Source of the DNA: Glandiceps talaboti
Lineage: Eukaryota > Hemichordata > Enteropneusta > Spengelidae
Assembly: GCF_964340395.1 (NCBI RefSeq)
Contig: NC_135557.1
Location: 434,001 to 498,000, forward strand
Direction of reading: 5' to 3'
Length of the DNA stretch: 64,000 nt
Within the stretch, counting starts at the first letter, position 1; each line of letters begins with the position of its first letter. Made by a program: the position numbers and the translations under genes. The notes beneath the pieces are model-generated. The model ran no database searches. It was not told the origin of the DNA and saw only the letters and a list, made by a program, of their open reading frames with translations. Positions 10,709 through 20,137 of the stretch are shown one piece after another.

Positions 10709-13667
10709 TTACAATGATTGGAGATAGTTTTTGAACTCTGTTTGAAAATGACTTCTGCTATTTATGTTGCGAATGTTGTAAGGGATGCTATTCCATAGTT
10801 TAGCACCTACATACTTGACAGTGAACTGACCAGTCCTATGGTTTGCTTTTGGGATAGTAAGGTCGTTTCTGGAGCTCTGTCGTGTTGTGAAGGAGTGTTT
10901 AATGGGAGTGAAAAAATCCTGAAAGGTATCCGGTAATCTGAGGTGCAAAACGTCATGAACGAGAACGGCAAGCTGTAATTTGTGCTGTTTGAAAATGTCA
11001 AGAATATTCAACCTTTTAAATAATGGCTCCGAGTGAGCACACCAATGACTATCTGTTATGGTGCGCACTATTCTTTTTTGAATTAAAAATATTTCATTCA
11101 GGTATGTCGGACACGTGTTACCCCACACTTCGAGACAGTAGGTGATATGGGGCAGAACAAAAGCATTATACATCAGTACAAGTACATATTCTGGAACCGT
11201 GTGACGTAACTTATAAAACACACCTGTCATCCTACTAATTTTCTTTTTCACCTCAGCTATATGCTGCTTCCAAGACAGCATATTGTCAATGTTGACCCCA
11301 ACAAAAGGCGAACTTTGAACTTCATCTAGTGAGACCCCCTTAAATTCAAGGGAACCAGTCAATACTACATTTTTTCTATGGCTTTTTAAGATTGTATATT
11401 TGGTCTTATTTGAATTGATCGTCAATTTGTTGGCATCACACCAGTTGATGACATCCTTAAAATTTTTACTTACAAGGTTTAGGTCTATAGTACATGTGTT
11501 TGTGTCTTTTTTAATTGTGTAAAATAAATTTGAGTCATCCGCATATAATCTAAAATCAAAAGCATTTGAAGACATCGGGATGTCATTTATGTATAGCAGA
11601 AATAAAGTTGGCCCAAGAATCGAGCCCTGTGGAACACCGCAATTTATATTTTGTTTACTAGATTTGACGTCGTTGATGCCAACAAATTGACTCCTGGAAG
11701 ATAAATAACTTTTAAACCAAAGGAGGGGTAAGCCTCTGATACCATAAAACTCTAGTTTGGCAAGCAAAATATCGTGATTTATGGTATCAAAGGCTTTAGA
11801 GAAGTCTACAAAAATACCCAGAGTTGGATTGCCATGATCAATTTCACTCAGTAGATATTGGGATAAACTGATCAGTGAAAGTTTTGTACTATGCTTTTTT
11901 CTGAACCCGTATTGGTGTTTGTAAAGTATGTCATGTTTGTCCAGGAAATTCAGTATTTGTTCATTCACCAATTTCTCAAAAATCTTGCTAAAAATTGGTA
12001 AAATAGATATGGGTCTATAGTTCCCCATGTCTTCTGGGTTACCCTTTTTGTAAATCGGTAAAACTCTTGCTATTTTGAGGTCATCGGGAAAGATGCCTTT
12101 TGAAAATGATAAGTTAATAAGTGAACATAAGGGTTTCAATATTTCTTTTGAAGCGTCTTTTACAAGTTTAACAACAATGCCATCATGACCAGCCGCTTTC
12201 CTAGTGTCCAGTGAAGAAATTATGTCTTTGACTTCATTTTCAGTAACAGGGCGGAGAAAAAAGGAAAACTGAATTGGGCTATTCAAATATGACAATCATG
12301 TAATTAGTTCCTCTAGAATTGTCAATTTTCTTTGCTAGACTTTCACCTATTTGAATGAAAAAGTCGTTAAACTGTTCAATAATATCCTGCGGTTGAGTGA
12401 TAAATTCTGTACAGCTTTCAGATTTGGGTTTTATTTGATTTGGTATTTTCAAATTTTTGTGTTTTTGTTTCCCTAATAGTTCATGTATAACGTCCCACAT
12501 CTCTTTGGTGTTGTTCTGATTTGTCATGAGAAGATTTGTGTAATAGTATTTCTTGGTTTTTTTCAGTAAGGAAGTCAGTGTATTTCTATACTTTTTGTGT
12601 CGAGTGAACAGTGGTTCTCTAAATTTCTCTTTGATTAATTTACTGTACATTTTGTGTTTTACTTTTATCGATTTTTTTAATCCTTTTGTAATCCAATGTT
12701 TACTTTTCTTTCTTTCTCGTTTGCCATTAGCATGTAGAGGAGCGTGTTTATCACAGATACTCAAAAATATTTTGCTAAAATTTTCATATGCCTCATTGAC
12801 ATCATGACAATTCAGAACTCCTTCCCAAGACTCTATATGTAGATCATGATTGAAATTTTGGACTGTATAATTTGAGAAATTTCTCGAAGATGATAAGGGA
12901 GTTTCCGAAGGCAAAGTACAGAATTTATTTACAAATACAAAAATTGGTAGGTGATCGGAAATATCGGCGATAATAACACCTGCGTCAATGTGCTTATTAC
13001 TTAAATTCATATAAATATGATCGATTGTGGTTTGACAGGTTTTGGTAATACGAGTTGCATTTTGAATCATTTGCTTTAAATGAAAACAAGAAAGTGTGTT
13101 CAGTAATTTCTGTGAAGTGTTAGATTTTTCGATGACATTGATGTTAAAATCGCCAACAATAATACAGCCATAGTACTTGTGATTAACTTGATTTAGAGTA
13201 TTTTCGATACCATCTATAAAGGTATTTTCATCAAAATGTGGTGGCCTATATATGACACCGAGAATGTAATATTTCCCTCTATCAACAAATTCCAACCACA
13301 TTGATTCAGCAGCTGGCACTGTTATATCTGGAATAACAGTATAGTTTATAGTGGAATGTACATATGCCCCTACACCGCCACCCTTACCCCGGTCTCTACA
13401 TTGAATTTCGAGAGAGTAATTTTCCAATTTATACATATCTGTATTTTGTATTTGCCAAATTTCTGTAAGAGCGATAAACTTGAAATTGGTGTTTAAACTA
13501 TCTTCATATACAGATTTCAACTCTTCAAAGTGTTTACTTAGTGATCGGGTATTGATGTGGGAAACAGAAAGTACATTGCCACTATTTGAAAACTTGTCAT
13601 TGAATTTTGAGATTGAGTACGTACCGTTAGATACATGAAAAATATCTGTTTCTGGTGGTATATTCAT
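10709..13667 (-). pseudogene. LINE ORF2: APE endonuclease plus reverse transcriptase, frameshifted
   Basis: This polyprotein would nick target DNA and reverse-transcribe the element RNA. The first part (13667 to 12279, about 462 codons) has the APE endonuclease pattern: SVSHINTRSL, ALTEIW, GGGVGAYV, GVIYRPPH, GDFNIN and SDHLPI. The second part (12295 to 10709, 528 codons) carries ordered RT motifs: AGHDGI, NYRPISILP, YGFRKKHST, VDFSKAFDTI, GVPQGSILGP and YADDSNLF, plus a C-terminal region. The parts are in different frames and overlap by 17 bp near 12290, so one frameshift separates them. Apart from that break the coding region is long and clean, so the copy looks fairly young. No programmed-frameshift motif is obvious, so mutation is the simpler reading. 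Confidence 0.9.
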
Positions 13668-13721
13668 GATATTCGTGGAAAGATGAATACAAATTTAAAG
13701 AGAAGCTTACATTTGTACAGT

Positions 13722-14250
13722 TTATACAATTTTGGGCAGATCTGCCTCATTTCGCATAACGACCGACATAGAACTCTGGTCTTTCCTAGTATAAATGTTA
13801 CCATTTTGTGTCCATAGAAATTTATAGTTCAGTGTCTTCCTTCTGTCATTTGCTTTCTTCATTAGATTTCGTTTACGTGATGTTAGATTCTCGTTGATGT
13901 AGATGTTATTCTTAGTTTCGTACCCAAGTTTATCTGTCGTGGTGTGCTTCATCCTTTTTCTGTCTTTGTACACTTTGTCTCGAATTCTTCTATTTACAAA
14001 TCTGACTATGATTGGTCTGTGTCTTCTTCTGTCTTGTTGTTGTTTCCCAATTCTATGTGTTACTTGGATGTCATTGATGGTAATACCGGGATAGATTGGT
14101 TGAAGAACAGCTAAGGTGATGTCGTCTGTCCTTTCATCTTGGGTTTCAGGGATGCCGTGGATCTCGATATTTTCCCTCCGACTATACTGGTCTTGTTCGT
14201 CTTGCGATTTCTCAAGCTCTGTGACTCGGTTGGCCTGTGGCATAAAATGT
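13722..14250 (-). pseudogene. LINE ORF1 remnant (RNA-binding protein), 5'-truncated
   Basis: About 173 codons are open on the minus strand. Motifs ENIEIHGIPE, RPIIVRFVNRRIRDKVY and YINENLTSRKRNLMKKA match the RRM-like and C-terminal domains of L1-type ORF1 proteins that coat element RNA. The start of the coiled coil is missing because the element is truncated at about 14250. The stop lies 55 bp upstream of the ORF2 start. Confidence 0.8.
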
Positions 14251-14469
14251 GACCCTTCCTTATGCTAAAAAGTAACCCTCCCTCACTTTCGATAAATTTT
14301 TCTAAAATATCACCTTCCCCTAGTACATTGTTTTAGAAAGGGACCCTCCCTCACTTTCAGTTCTCTAAAATATAACCCTCCCCTGGTACATTGTGCTAAA
14401 AAGTTACACTACCACACTTTCGGTTCTATAAAATACGACCCTTCCGATCCCCTTCAGAAAATTTAACAC

Positions 14470-14760
14470 ACCTGTATACGTAGTTGTGGTGTAATTGTTA
14501 GAGCTCAAGATTAGTATTAATAAGTCCTGGGTTCGAATCCCACTAGAGACAGGGATTTTTTCTGTAGGTATTTGTTGTTTCCCACTATTACCATCACAAT
14601 GAGTTTCGGTTTGTATTGAATTAATACATTTGTTTGGATCTAATTGGCAGAACTCCCAAAGACAACAGACAACCTCATAACCGAGGTCAACATTTCAACT
14701 CCGTGACATAATCCCAAATGTCATGCCACGCTGTTCGCCCTTTACTACTGTCGGACCCGT
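14470..14760 (+). mobile_element. SINE-like piece with tRNA-derived head
   Basis: TGGTGTAATTGTTAGAGC (A-box-like) is followed about 30 bp on by GGGTTCGAATCCC (B-box), the spacing of a tRNA-type pol III promoter. The anticodon arm does not fold well, so this is not a functional tRNA gene. The tail to about 14760 is unrelated to the head. The 3' boundary is uncertain. Confidence 0.6.
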
Positions 14761-14819
14761 TCACATTCCTCAAACCACAACTAACAGTTAATAACTCACT
14801 GCATTTCACTGATATGTTA

Positions 14820-15375
14820 GGGAAACTTCAGTATTTACAGGGGGAAGGAAATCACACATGGTCTGTTAAGTAAAACATGCCCTCACCCCATTCTTCATTT
14901 GTAAAAAGTGATCCTTTTGCAACGACGAGGTTGTTCGACGAATGCCAATGTGCAGTACAGACTGAAAGGCTATACATGCATTTCTTCAATAAAAGAGTGA
15001 TAAACTCGGCACCGGTTACTGTAACTGTTCACTATATGTAACGTTCACGGACAGTGTGAGTGATAAGGTGAGATGGTACACTCACTACAATGCATCATTT
15101 TATTAAACAATTTTCTTACAACATATGTATTTGTACTTTGGCATGTAAAATACTCGTAAAAATAAATGGTGAATGTTAATCTCACTTTTACATCTCAAAA
15201 CACAAAAAACGAATTGACAATCAGTGAATCTTCAATTTGGTCACAAAACTACGGATTGTAAAATGTGACCCTCCCCAACCATTATAATGCAAAACTATGA
15301 CCCTCCCCAAGAACAGGCTTGTAAAATGTGACCCCCTCACCGATTCCTCCGGCCCTGTAAATACTGAAGGCTCCC
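14820..15375 (-). mobile_element. Inner Harbinger-type MITE, copy 2
   Basis: The ends are GGGAAACTTCAGTATTTACA and TGTAAATACTGAAGGCTCCC with flanking TTA on both sides (14817-14819 and 15376-15378). Its sequence is the reverse complement of parts of the element at 17610-18455, including the GTGACCCTCCCC blocks. No coding capacity. The TTA duplication fits the TWA target of PIF/Harbinger. Confidence 0.85.
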
Positions 15376-15743
15376 TTATGATATTACTTTACAATGGTGG
15401 CAATGATGGGATTTGGCAGCAGTATGATTGAGCTGTGGGAGCAAGCCAAAATTACAAATTGATATAAAGTTAATAAAAAAATGAGTCAAAGGAAATGTGA
15501 CCCTCCCTTAAGTTCCATTTTCTAAAATATGGCCCTAGATTTGTGAAATGTCGCTCTCCCCCAATTCTTCCGGACCTCCCTCTTGTAACTTCTGGAGGCT
15601 CCCTAACCCTAACCAATGTGGAATTGATGACAGCTAGCATGGGATGGCAACACCCAAAAATACAAAATGGGTCAAAGTTCAAAATACAAGTAATCAAATT
15701 AAAAATCAAAGTAAAAGCTAAACTAGTCTTTAATTGGTTACAG

Positions 15744-15811
15744 GATTTTCACGACATTTTCATGAGAGTAACAGAACCTGGAAAAGATCCTCCACATATC
15801 GAATATCTAAG
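15744..15811 (+). CDS. Host gene exon 1 of those visible, CNBD2-like cNMP-binding protein
   Basis: The 68-bp exon lies between a pyrimidine-rich acceptor (TTAATTGGTTACAG) and a strong donor (G|GTAAGA). It reads DFHDIFMRV...PPHIEYL plus two bases (phase 2). The text resembles the helical lead-in just before the cyclic-nucleotide-binding barrel of CNBD2-like proteins. Its exit phase matches the entry phase of the exon at 16290. Preceding exons must exist but were not found in the window; the outer Harbinger-type element ends only 140 bp upstream. Confidence 0.8.
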
Positions 15812-15925
15812 GTAAGACGACAGATGACATTATAAGTGATTCGTATGCGTTCATTTTTTGCACTGAATACATCCTTGTGAATTCATATGTTGTATCGCAA
15901 AAATATAACAGTTAGCCAGCAGGGG

Positions 15926-16135
<210 letters not shown>

Positions 16136-16289
16136 ATGAATATTAGAATTTCCAAGGACACGTTCGGACCCACACATTGTGCCCCCCCCCTGTTTTCTAT
16201 ATAAAGCCCCCCTGCTTGTTCCCAAGTTCGGTTTGTTTCCTAAATGAATTTTGCAATGACTATTAACCAAACATCTATCAATTTGACAG

Positions 16290-16367
16290 AACTCTCCCGT
16301 TGGTAAGACATTGGCCGGTACATCTTCTCCTTGAAGACACAGAAATGTGTCTCTTTCATTACTACAA
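16290..16367 (+). CDS. Host gene exon 2, start of cNMP-binding domain
   Basis: The 78-bp exon has acceptor CAATTTGACAG and donor CAA|GTAAGA, with phase 2 in and phase 2 out. It reads TLPLVRHWPVHLLL then MCLFHYY. In cNMP-binding proteins a short helix (LPLFxxWP...) precedes the first beta strand, and this exon fits that place between exons 1 and 3. It is too short to stand out as an open frame; phase continuity with both neighbours is the main evidence. Confidence 0.78.
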
Positions 16368-16407
16368 GTAAGAATCACACGTTTTACTCTAGAACAGTTA
16401 CTGATGA

Positions 16408-16412
<5 letters not shown>

Positions 16413-16453
<41 letters not shown>

Positions 16454-16497
16454 TACATGCATACATACATACATACATGCATACATACATACATACA

Positions 16498-16531
<34 letters not shown>

Positions 16532-16577
16532 CATACATACGCACGCATGTACGTACGCACACACACACACACATACA

Positions 16578-16611
<34 letters not shown>

Positions 16612-16681
16612 CATACATACATACATACATGCATACATACATACATGCATGCATGCATACATGCATACATACATACATACA

Positions 16682-16712
<31 letters not shown>

Positions 16713-16930
16713 TTATTTATTTATTTATTTATTAAGCCGTGTACACAAGAAGTTACATTGGCAAGGAAATATACCAAGAGAAACACTGATGTTTACATAC
16801 ATACATACATACATACATATACATACATACATACACACACACACACAGACATACATACATACATACACACAGACATACGTACGTACAGACAGACAGACAG
16901 ACAGACAGGCAGACAGACAGACAGACAGCA
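16413..16930. repeat. (CA)n / (CATA)n / (ACAG)n microsatellites in host intron 2
   Basis: (CA)n at 16413-16448 passes into (CATA)n with GCATGC variants to about 16712 and (TTTA)n to 16733. After a 60-bp unique stretch, (CATA)n and (ACAG)n continue from 16796 to about 16928. His-Tyr or Tyr-Val-Cys open frames on both strands are artefacts. Confidence 0.97.
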
Positions 16931-17126
16931 ACAGTTCATTTCCTCTCCTTATATGAGGTAAAAAGTGAAAAAAGAAAGTCAACAGTGATTGGAGTGTACA
17001 GAGTAAATAAAACACATTGAAAGTCCCAAAATTATGGCAGTTATCTAAAATGGCATGTCAAGCTGTGTTGGAATTAATCGAAAGCGTTTAGTCGTTACAT
17101 CCGGATATTCAATTTAATTCTGATAA

Positions 17127-17216
17127 TTGTGTTGTGTTGTGTTGTGTTGTGTTGTGTTGTGTTGTGTTGTGTTGTTGTGTTGTGTTGTTCTGTGTTGTGT
17201 TGTGTTGTGTTGTGTT
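17127..17216. repeat. (TGTGT)n pentanucleotide repeat
   Basis: About 90 bp of GTTGTGTTGT with a few slipped units, 35 bp upstream of host exon 3. It makes the upstream part of that acceptor T/G-rich. Confidence 0.95.
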
Positions 17217-17250
17217 AAACCTAACATGTGTTTATTACTTTATTATGAAG

Positions 17251-17311
17251 AAGAAGTACCGTTATATGTAAAGACAGCAACGATTCAGAGTGGCTTTATA
17301 TCATTAAATCG
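17251..17311 (+). CDS. Host gene exon 3, cNMP-binding domain strands
   Basis: The exon enters in phase 2 and leaves in phase 0 at CG|GTAAGA (17312). It reads STVICKDSNDSEWLYIIKS, which continues in the next exon as GTCQVIKQL. The pattern 'SEWLYIIKSG' followed by beta strands is the hallmark of cyclic-nucleotide-binding domains (compare the general form ...LYIIxxGxxxV). The acceptor is GAAGAAGAAG: three AGs 3 bp apart give starts at 17251, 17254 or 17257, all in frame, so isoforms differing by one or two residues are possible. I chose the first AG. Confidence 0.85.
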
Positions 17312-17609
17312 GTAAGACGTTTGTCACGACAACGGTGTATGTACTTTGTGCATGGCAACAACAAGAATAACATTTCGACAAAGACCTTTGAATTCGAAAG
17401 GCATATTAATGAGTGCTCAACTACGCTGTTACATAACAAATAGTTTTTATCCGACATTGAAATGTTTTTTTTTAATTAAATAGACATCAAAATAGTTGAC
17501 AGAATAGATTAATGGTATTTGTCAAATTGACCCTTTTAAGTACTAGACGAGTAGGCGAAATGTTTACGATATACATCTATGAATTTGGATGTTACATCTG
17601 TTTTGCTAA

Positions 17610-18118
17610 GGGAGCCTTCAGTATTTACAGGGGGCGGAGGAATCGGGGGGGGGGGTCACATTTTACAAACCTGTTCTTGGGGAGGGTCATTTTTTGCATT
17701 ATAATGGTTGGGGGAGGGTCACATTTTACAATCCGTAGTTTTGTGACCAAATTGAAGATTCACTGATTGTCAATTGTATTGTGTTTTGAGATGTAAAAGT
17801 GAGATTAACACTCAACATTTATTTTTACGAGTATTTTACATGCCAGAATATAAAAATAAAAATATATGTATTGTAAGAATATTGTTTTATAAAAACATTT
17901 TGTTGAGTGTACCATATCTCACCTTATCACTCACACTGTCCGTGAATGTTGTTGATAAAATATGATGGTGATGACGGTGATATCGATGGTGATGATGATG
18001 ATGATGATTTAGTTTTGAATGTTATAGAGAACACGGACAGTGATACATGTACTGACTCAAGTAGTACCAGTGAGTCAGATTAGAGTGACACTGATAATGG
18101 CAATACTGAAGGTGAAGG

Positions 18119-18170
<52 letters not shown>

Positions 18171-18455
18171 AATGATATCAGGGAACTTTTACAAGTGTCC
18201 AGATCACTTTATATGTACACATATTGCTTTCTAATACAGAGTCAAAATCATTTAATTTGTATGTATACATATAATGGGAATGTTGATTAACGTTCAGTAT
18301 ATGCAGTTGCCATGGGGAGGGTCATGATGTACAAAATGGGGCAAAGGGGAGGGTCACTTTTCACAAATGAAGAATGGGGGAGGATCATGCTTTATTTAAT
18401 AGACCATGTGTGATTTCCTCCGGTCCCCTCCCCCTTGTAAATACTGAAGGCTCCC
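17610..18455 (+). mobile_element. Harbinger-type MITE, copy 1
   Basis: Terminal inverted repeats are GGGAGCCTTCAGTATTTACA and its exact complement, with TAA duplicated on both sides (17607-17609 and 18456-18458). The 846-bp interior is non-coding apart from a (GAT)n tract at about 17990-18170 that gives poly-Met or poly-Asp frames. Subterminal G-rich GGGAGGGTCAC blocks repeat at both ends. It lies in host intron 3. Confidence 0.9.
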
Positions 18456-18470
18456 TAACTTCATATAGTA

Positions 18471-18730
18471 TCAAGTTGACGTGACCTTTGTGTGGTATCT
18501 GATCTGGTGACATAATAATGTAATCTGTTTTTAGGGCTCATGTATCAAGTTGACGTGACCTTTGTGTGGTATCTGATCTGGTGACATAATAATGTAACCT
18601 GTTTTTAGGGCATATGTATCAAGTTGGCGTGACCTTTGTGTGGTATCTGATCTGGTGACATAATAATGTAATCTGTTTTTAGGGCATATGTATCAAGTTG
18701 ACGTGACCTTTGTGTGGTATCTGTTTTTAG
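18471..18730 (+). repeat. 74-bp tandem repeat carrying a splice acceptor
   Basis: TCAAGTTGACGTGACC begins at 18471, 18545, 18619 (one change) and 18693, exact 74-bp steps, with the last unit shortened. Each unit contains CTGTTTTTAGGGC. The final copy of that motif is the acceptor of host exon 4 (AG at 18729-18730). Earlier copies place AG at 18533-18534, 18607-18608 and 18681-18682. Confidence 0.92.
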
Positions 18731-18863
18731 GGCACGTGTCAAGTTATCAAACAGTTAGAAGATGTCCAACCGCTATCACATCGCCACCTACGTCGACGTT
18801 ACCGATCAAACCAAGCGAAGCCAGAAGACGGAGACAACTATGCCAGAAATGGAACCAATATAC
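18731..18863 (+). CDS. Host gene exon 4, cNMP-binding domain and start of Ser/Arg-rich insert
   Basis: The 133-bp exon sits between CTGTTTTTAG and the donor ATAC|GTAAGT. It starts in phase 0 with GTCQVIKQLE, continuing the beta strand from exon 3, then turns basic and polar (HRHLRRRYRSNQ, EDGDNYARNG). It leaves in phase 1. A second frame is also open across the exon, but only this one joins exon 3 in phase and completes the domain motif. The next matching exon is 29.75 kb away because a Polinton fills intron 4. Confidence 0.85.
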
Positions 18864-19113
18864 GTAAGTTGAATATTTATATACCGACAACTAGACAATC
18901 ACAATGTTTTGAAATTCAAAACTACAACTTAAATTAAACAGAAACCACCCTATAACACGTCAGGCAATATTTACCTACCCATTAACTCTTGAACTAGTGT
19001 TACTTGTGACCGTGTAAAAATGTACGCATTGTATTACGTCATACATCAAGCCTATATCATACCACACATTATAATACATATATCAGATCATATATATATA
19101 TATATATATATAT

Positions 19114-19781
19114 AGAAGTTAGCGGTATGAGACAACTATTTCAACAACCCCCCTTTTTCACCGTTTATTTAAAGTTAAAACAGTCTAATCTATATTAAAT
19201 TTTGAGTAAACCCAAAAACTAGAACCAGTGAAACGACAACCCCCCCCCTTTTTTTTCATCGTTTTAACGTTTTAAAAAGTGGTCTAGCCTATGTTAAATT
19301 TTGAGTAAACTCTGGTTTCTGTACCAGTGAAACTGCATACAGTGTTACGATCGACAGTGAAAACAATCTATTAATACACCAACCCATTGTCTAAATGAAC
19401 GTACCGGCGGGTTCAAAGGTCAAAACATGTAATCAATCAAGCTGTCTATAACGTCATCCTTCACCTCTATGACCTTTAAGGCGTTTATTTAGACAATTGT
19501 ATTTTTATATTATATACATTAACAATGCGAAAAAACTGTGATACTTGTGGTAGGTCGGCGCCAGAATTCAAATGTGAAAAATGCAATAAACGTTTTAGAC
19601 ATAAACATAATTTTATCAAACACACAAATATAAAAGATTCTTGCGAGACCACTAAACATGAATATCCTGATGCATGCCCAACATGTGATCGTATTTTTAC
19701 CGAATTCACATGTGATAAATGTGGGTTTGCATATAAATACGAGTGTCATTTAAAGATACATTTTAACAGAAGTACACCTTG
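19114..19781 (+). repeat. Polinton left terminal inverted repeat
   Basis: Inverted match to 47046-47712 with scattered substitutions. It includes the non-coding end and the first ~86 codons of the zinc-finger gene. Within the non-coding part, TTAAATTTTGAGTAAAC occurs twice (near 19194 and 19293), each followed by an ACCAGTGAAAC block, so the terminus itself contains an older ~100-bp duplication. Confidence 0.93.
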
Positions 19782-20100
19782 CATTAAACAACCTAAGAGA
19801 TATATCTGTGATTGTGGCTCAGAATTAGGTAGTTATATTACGTTGTATATACATAAACGTGAATATCCTGATGCATGCCCAACATGTGATCGTATATTTA
19901 CCGAATTCACATGTGATAAATGTGGGTTTGCATATGAAAACGAGTGTCATTTAAAGATACATTTTAACAGAAGTACACCTTGCACTAAACAACCTATGAG
20001 ATACATCTGTGATTGTGGCTCAGAATTAGGTAGTTATATTACGTTGTATATACATAAAAAGAAAAGTTGTAAGTTAAGAAAATATCAATTGAACAAATAA
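19525..20100 (+). CDS. C2H2-type zinc-finger protein of the Polinton
   Basis: Intact frame of 191 codons starting at ATG 19525, 22 bp after an AT-rich tract. Cys/His spacing: CDTCGR near residue 5, CEKCNKRF...HKHNFIKH near 17-32, then CPTCDR...CDKCGFAY...CHLKIHF and CDCGSELGSYITLYIH. The block from EYPDACP to LYIH occurs twice, an internal tandem duplication of about 65 residues. The first ~86 codons lie inside the terminal inverted repeat, so a partial copy exists at the other end. DNA binding at the termini, for regulation or end recognition, is a guess from location. The family has no name I recognise. Confidence 0.7.
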   Translation: MRKNCDTCGRSAPEFKCEKCNKRFRHKHNFIKHTNIKDSCETTKHEYPDACPTCDRIFTEFTCDKCGFAYKYECHLKIHFNRSTPCIKQPKRYICDCGSELGSYITLYIHKREYPDACPTCDRIFTEFTCDKCGFAYENECHLKIHFNRSTPCTKQPMRYICDCGSELGSYITLYIHKKKSCKLRKYQLNK

Positions 20101-20137
20101 ATATTATTTATAAATAAATATTTTTTATTCATATAAC

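Larger units (their letters stand above)
10320..14250 (-). mobile_element. 5'-truncated non-LTR retrotransposon (LINE)
   Basis: Minus-strand order is ORF1 remnant, endonuclease, reverse transcriptase, then a 3'UTR with (GTT)n and an AATAAA near 10340. The 5' end stops inside ORF1 at about 14250, the usual 5' truncation of target-primed reverse transcription. It lies inside the outer Harbinger-type element, so it inserted later. Clade is probably CR1/L2/Jockey-like from ORF layout and motifs. Exact ends are uncertain by some 10 bp. Confidence 0.88.
10276..15603. mobile_element. Outer Harbinger-type non-autonomous element, interrupted
   Basis: The left end is GGGAGCCTTTAGTAATTACA and the right end is the diverged complement CTTCTGGAGGCTCCC. 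Both ends are flanked by TAA (10273-10275 and 15604-15606), a 3-bp TWA duplication as produced by PIF/Harbinger transposases. The interior holds repeated GACCCTCCC-type blocks. It has been split by a minus-strand LINE (10320-14250), a SINE-like piece and an inner relative (14820-15375). No transposase was found inside, so it is a MITE-type passenger. Confidence 0.7.

Noticed and set aside
14478-14550. Functional tRNA gene
   Set aside because: A and B boxes are present, but acceptor and anticodon stems do not pair; better read as a SINE head.
15600-15615. Telomeric repeat (TAACCC)n
   Set aside because: Only two units, and the first TAA is the target duplication of the neighbouring Harbinger-type element.
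18731-18863. Alternative open frame across host exon 4 (HVSSYQTVRR...)
   Set aside because: It does not join exon 3 in phase and does not continue the cNMP-binding motif, unlike the chosen frame.
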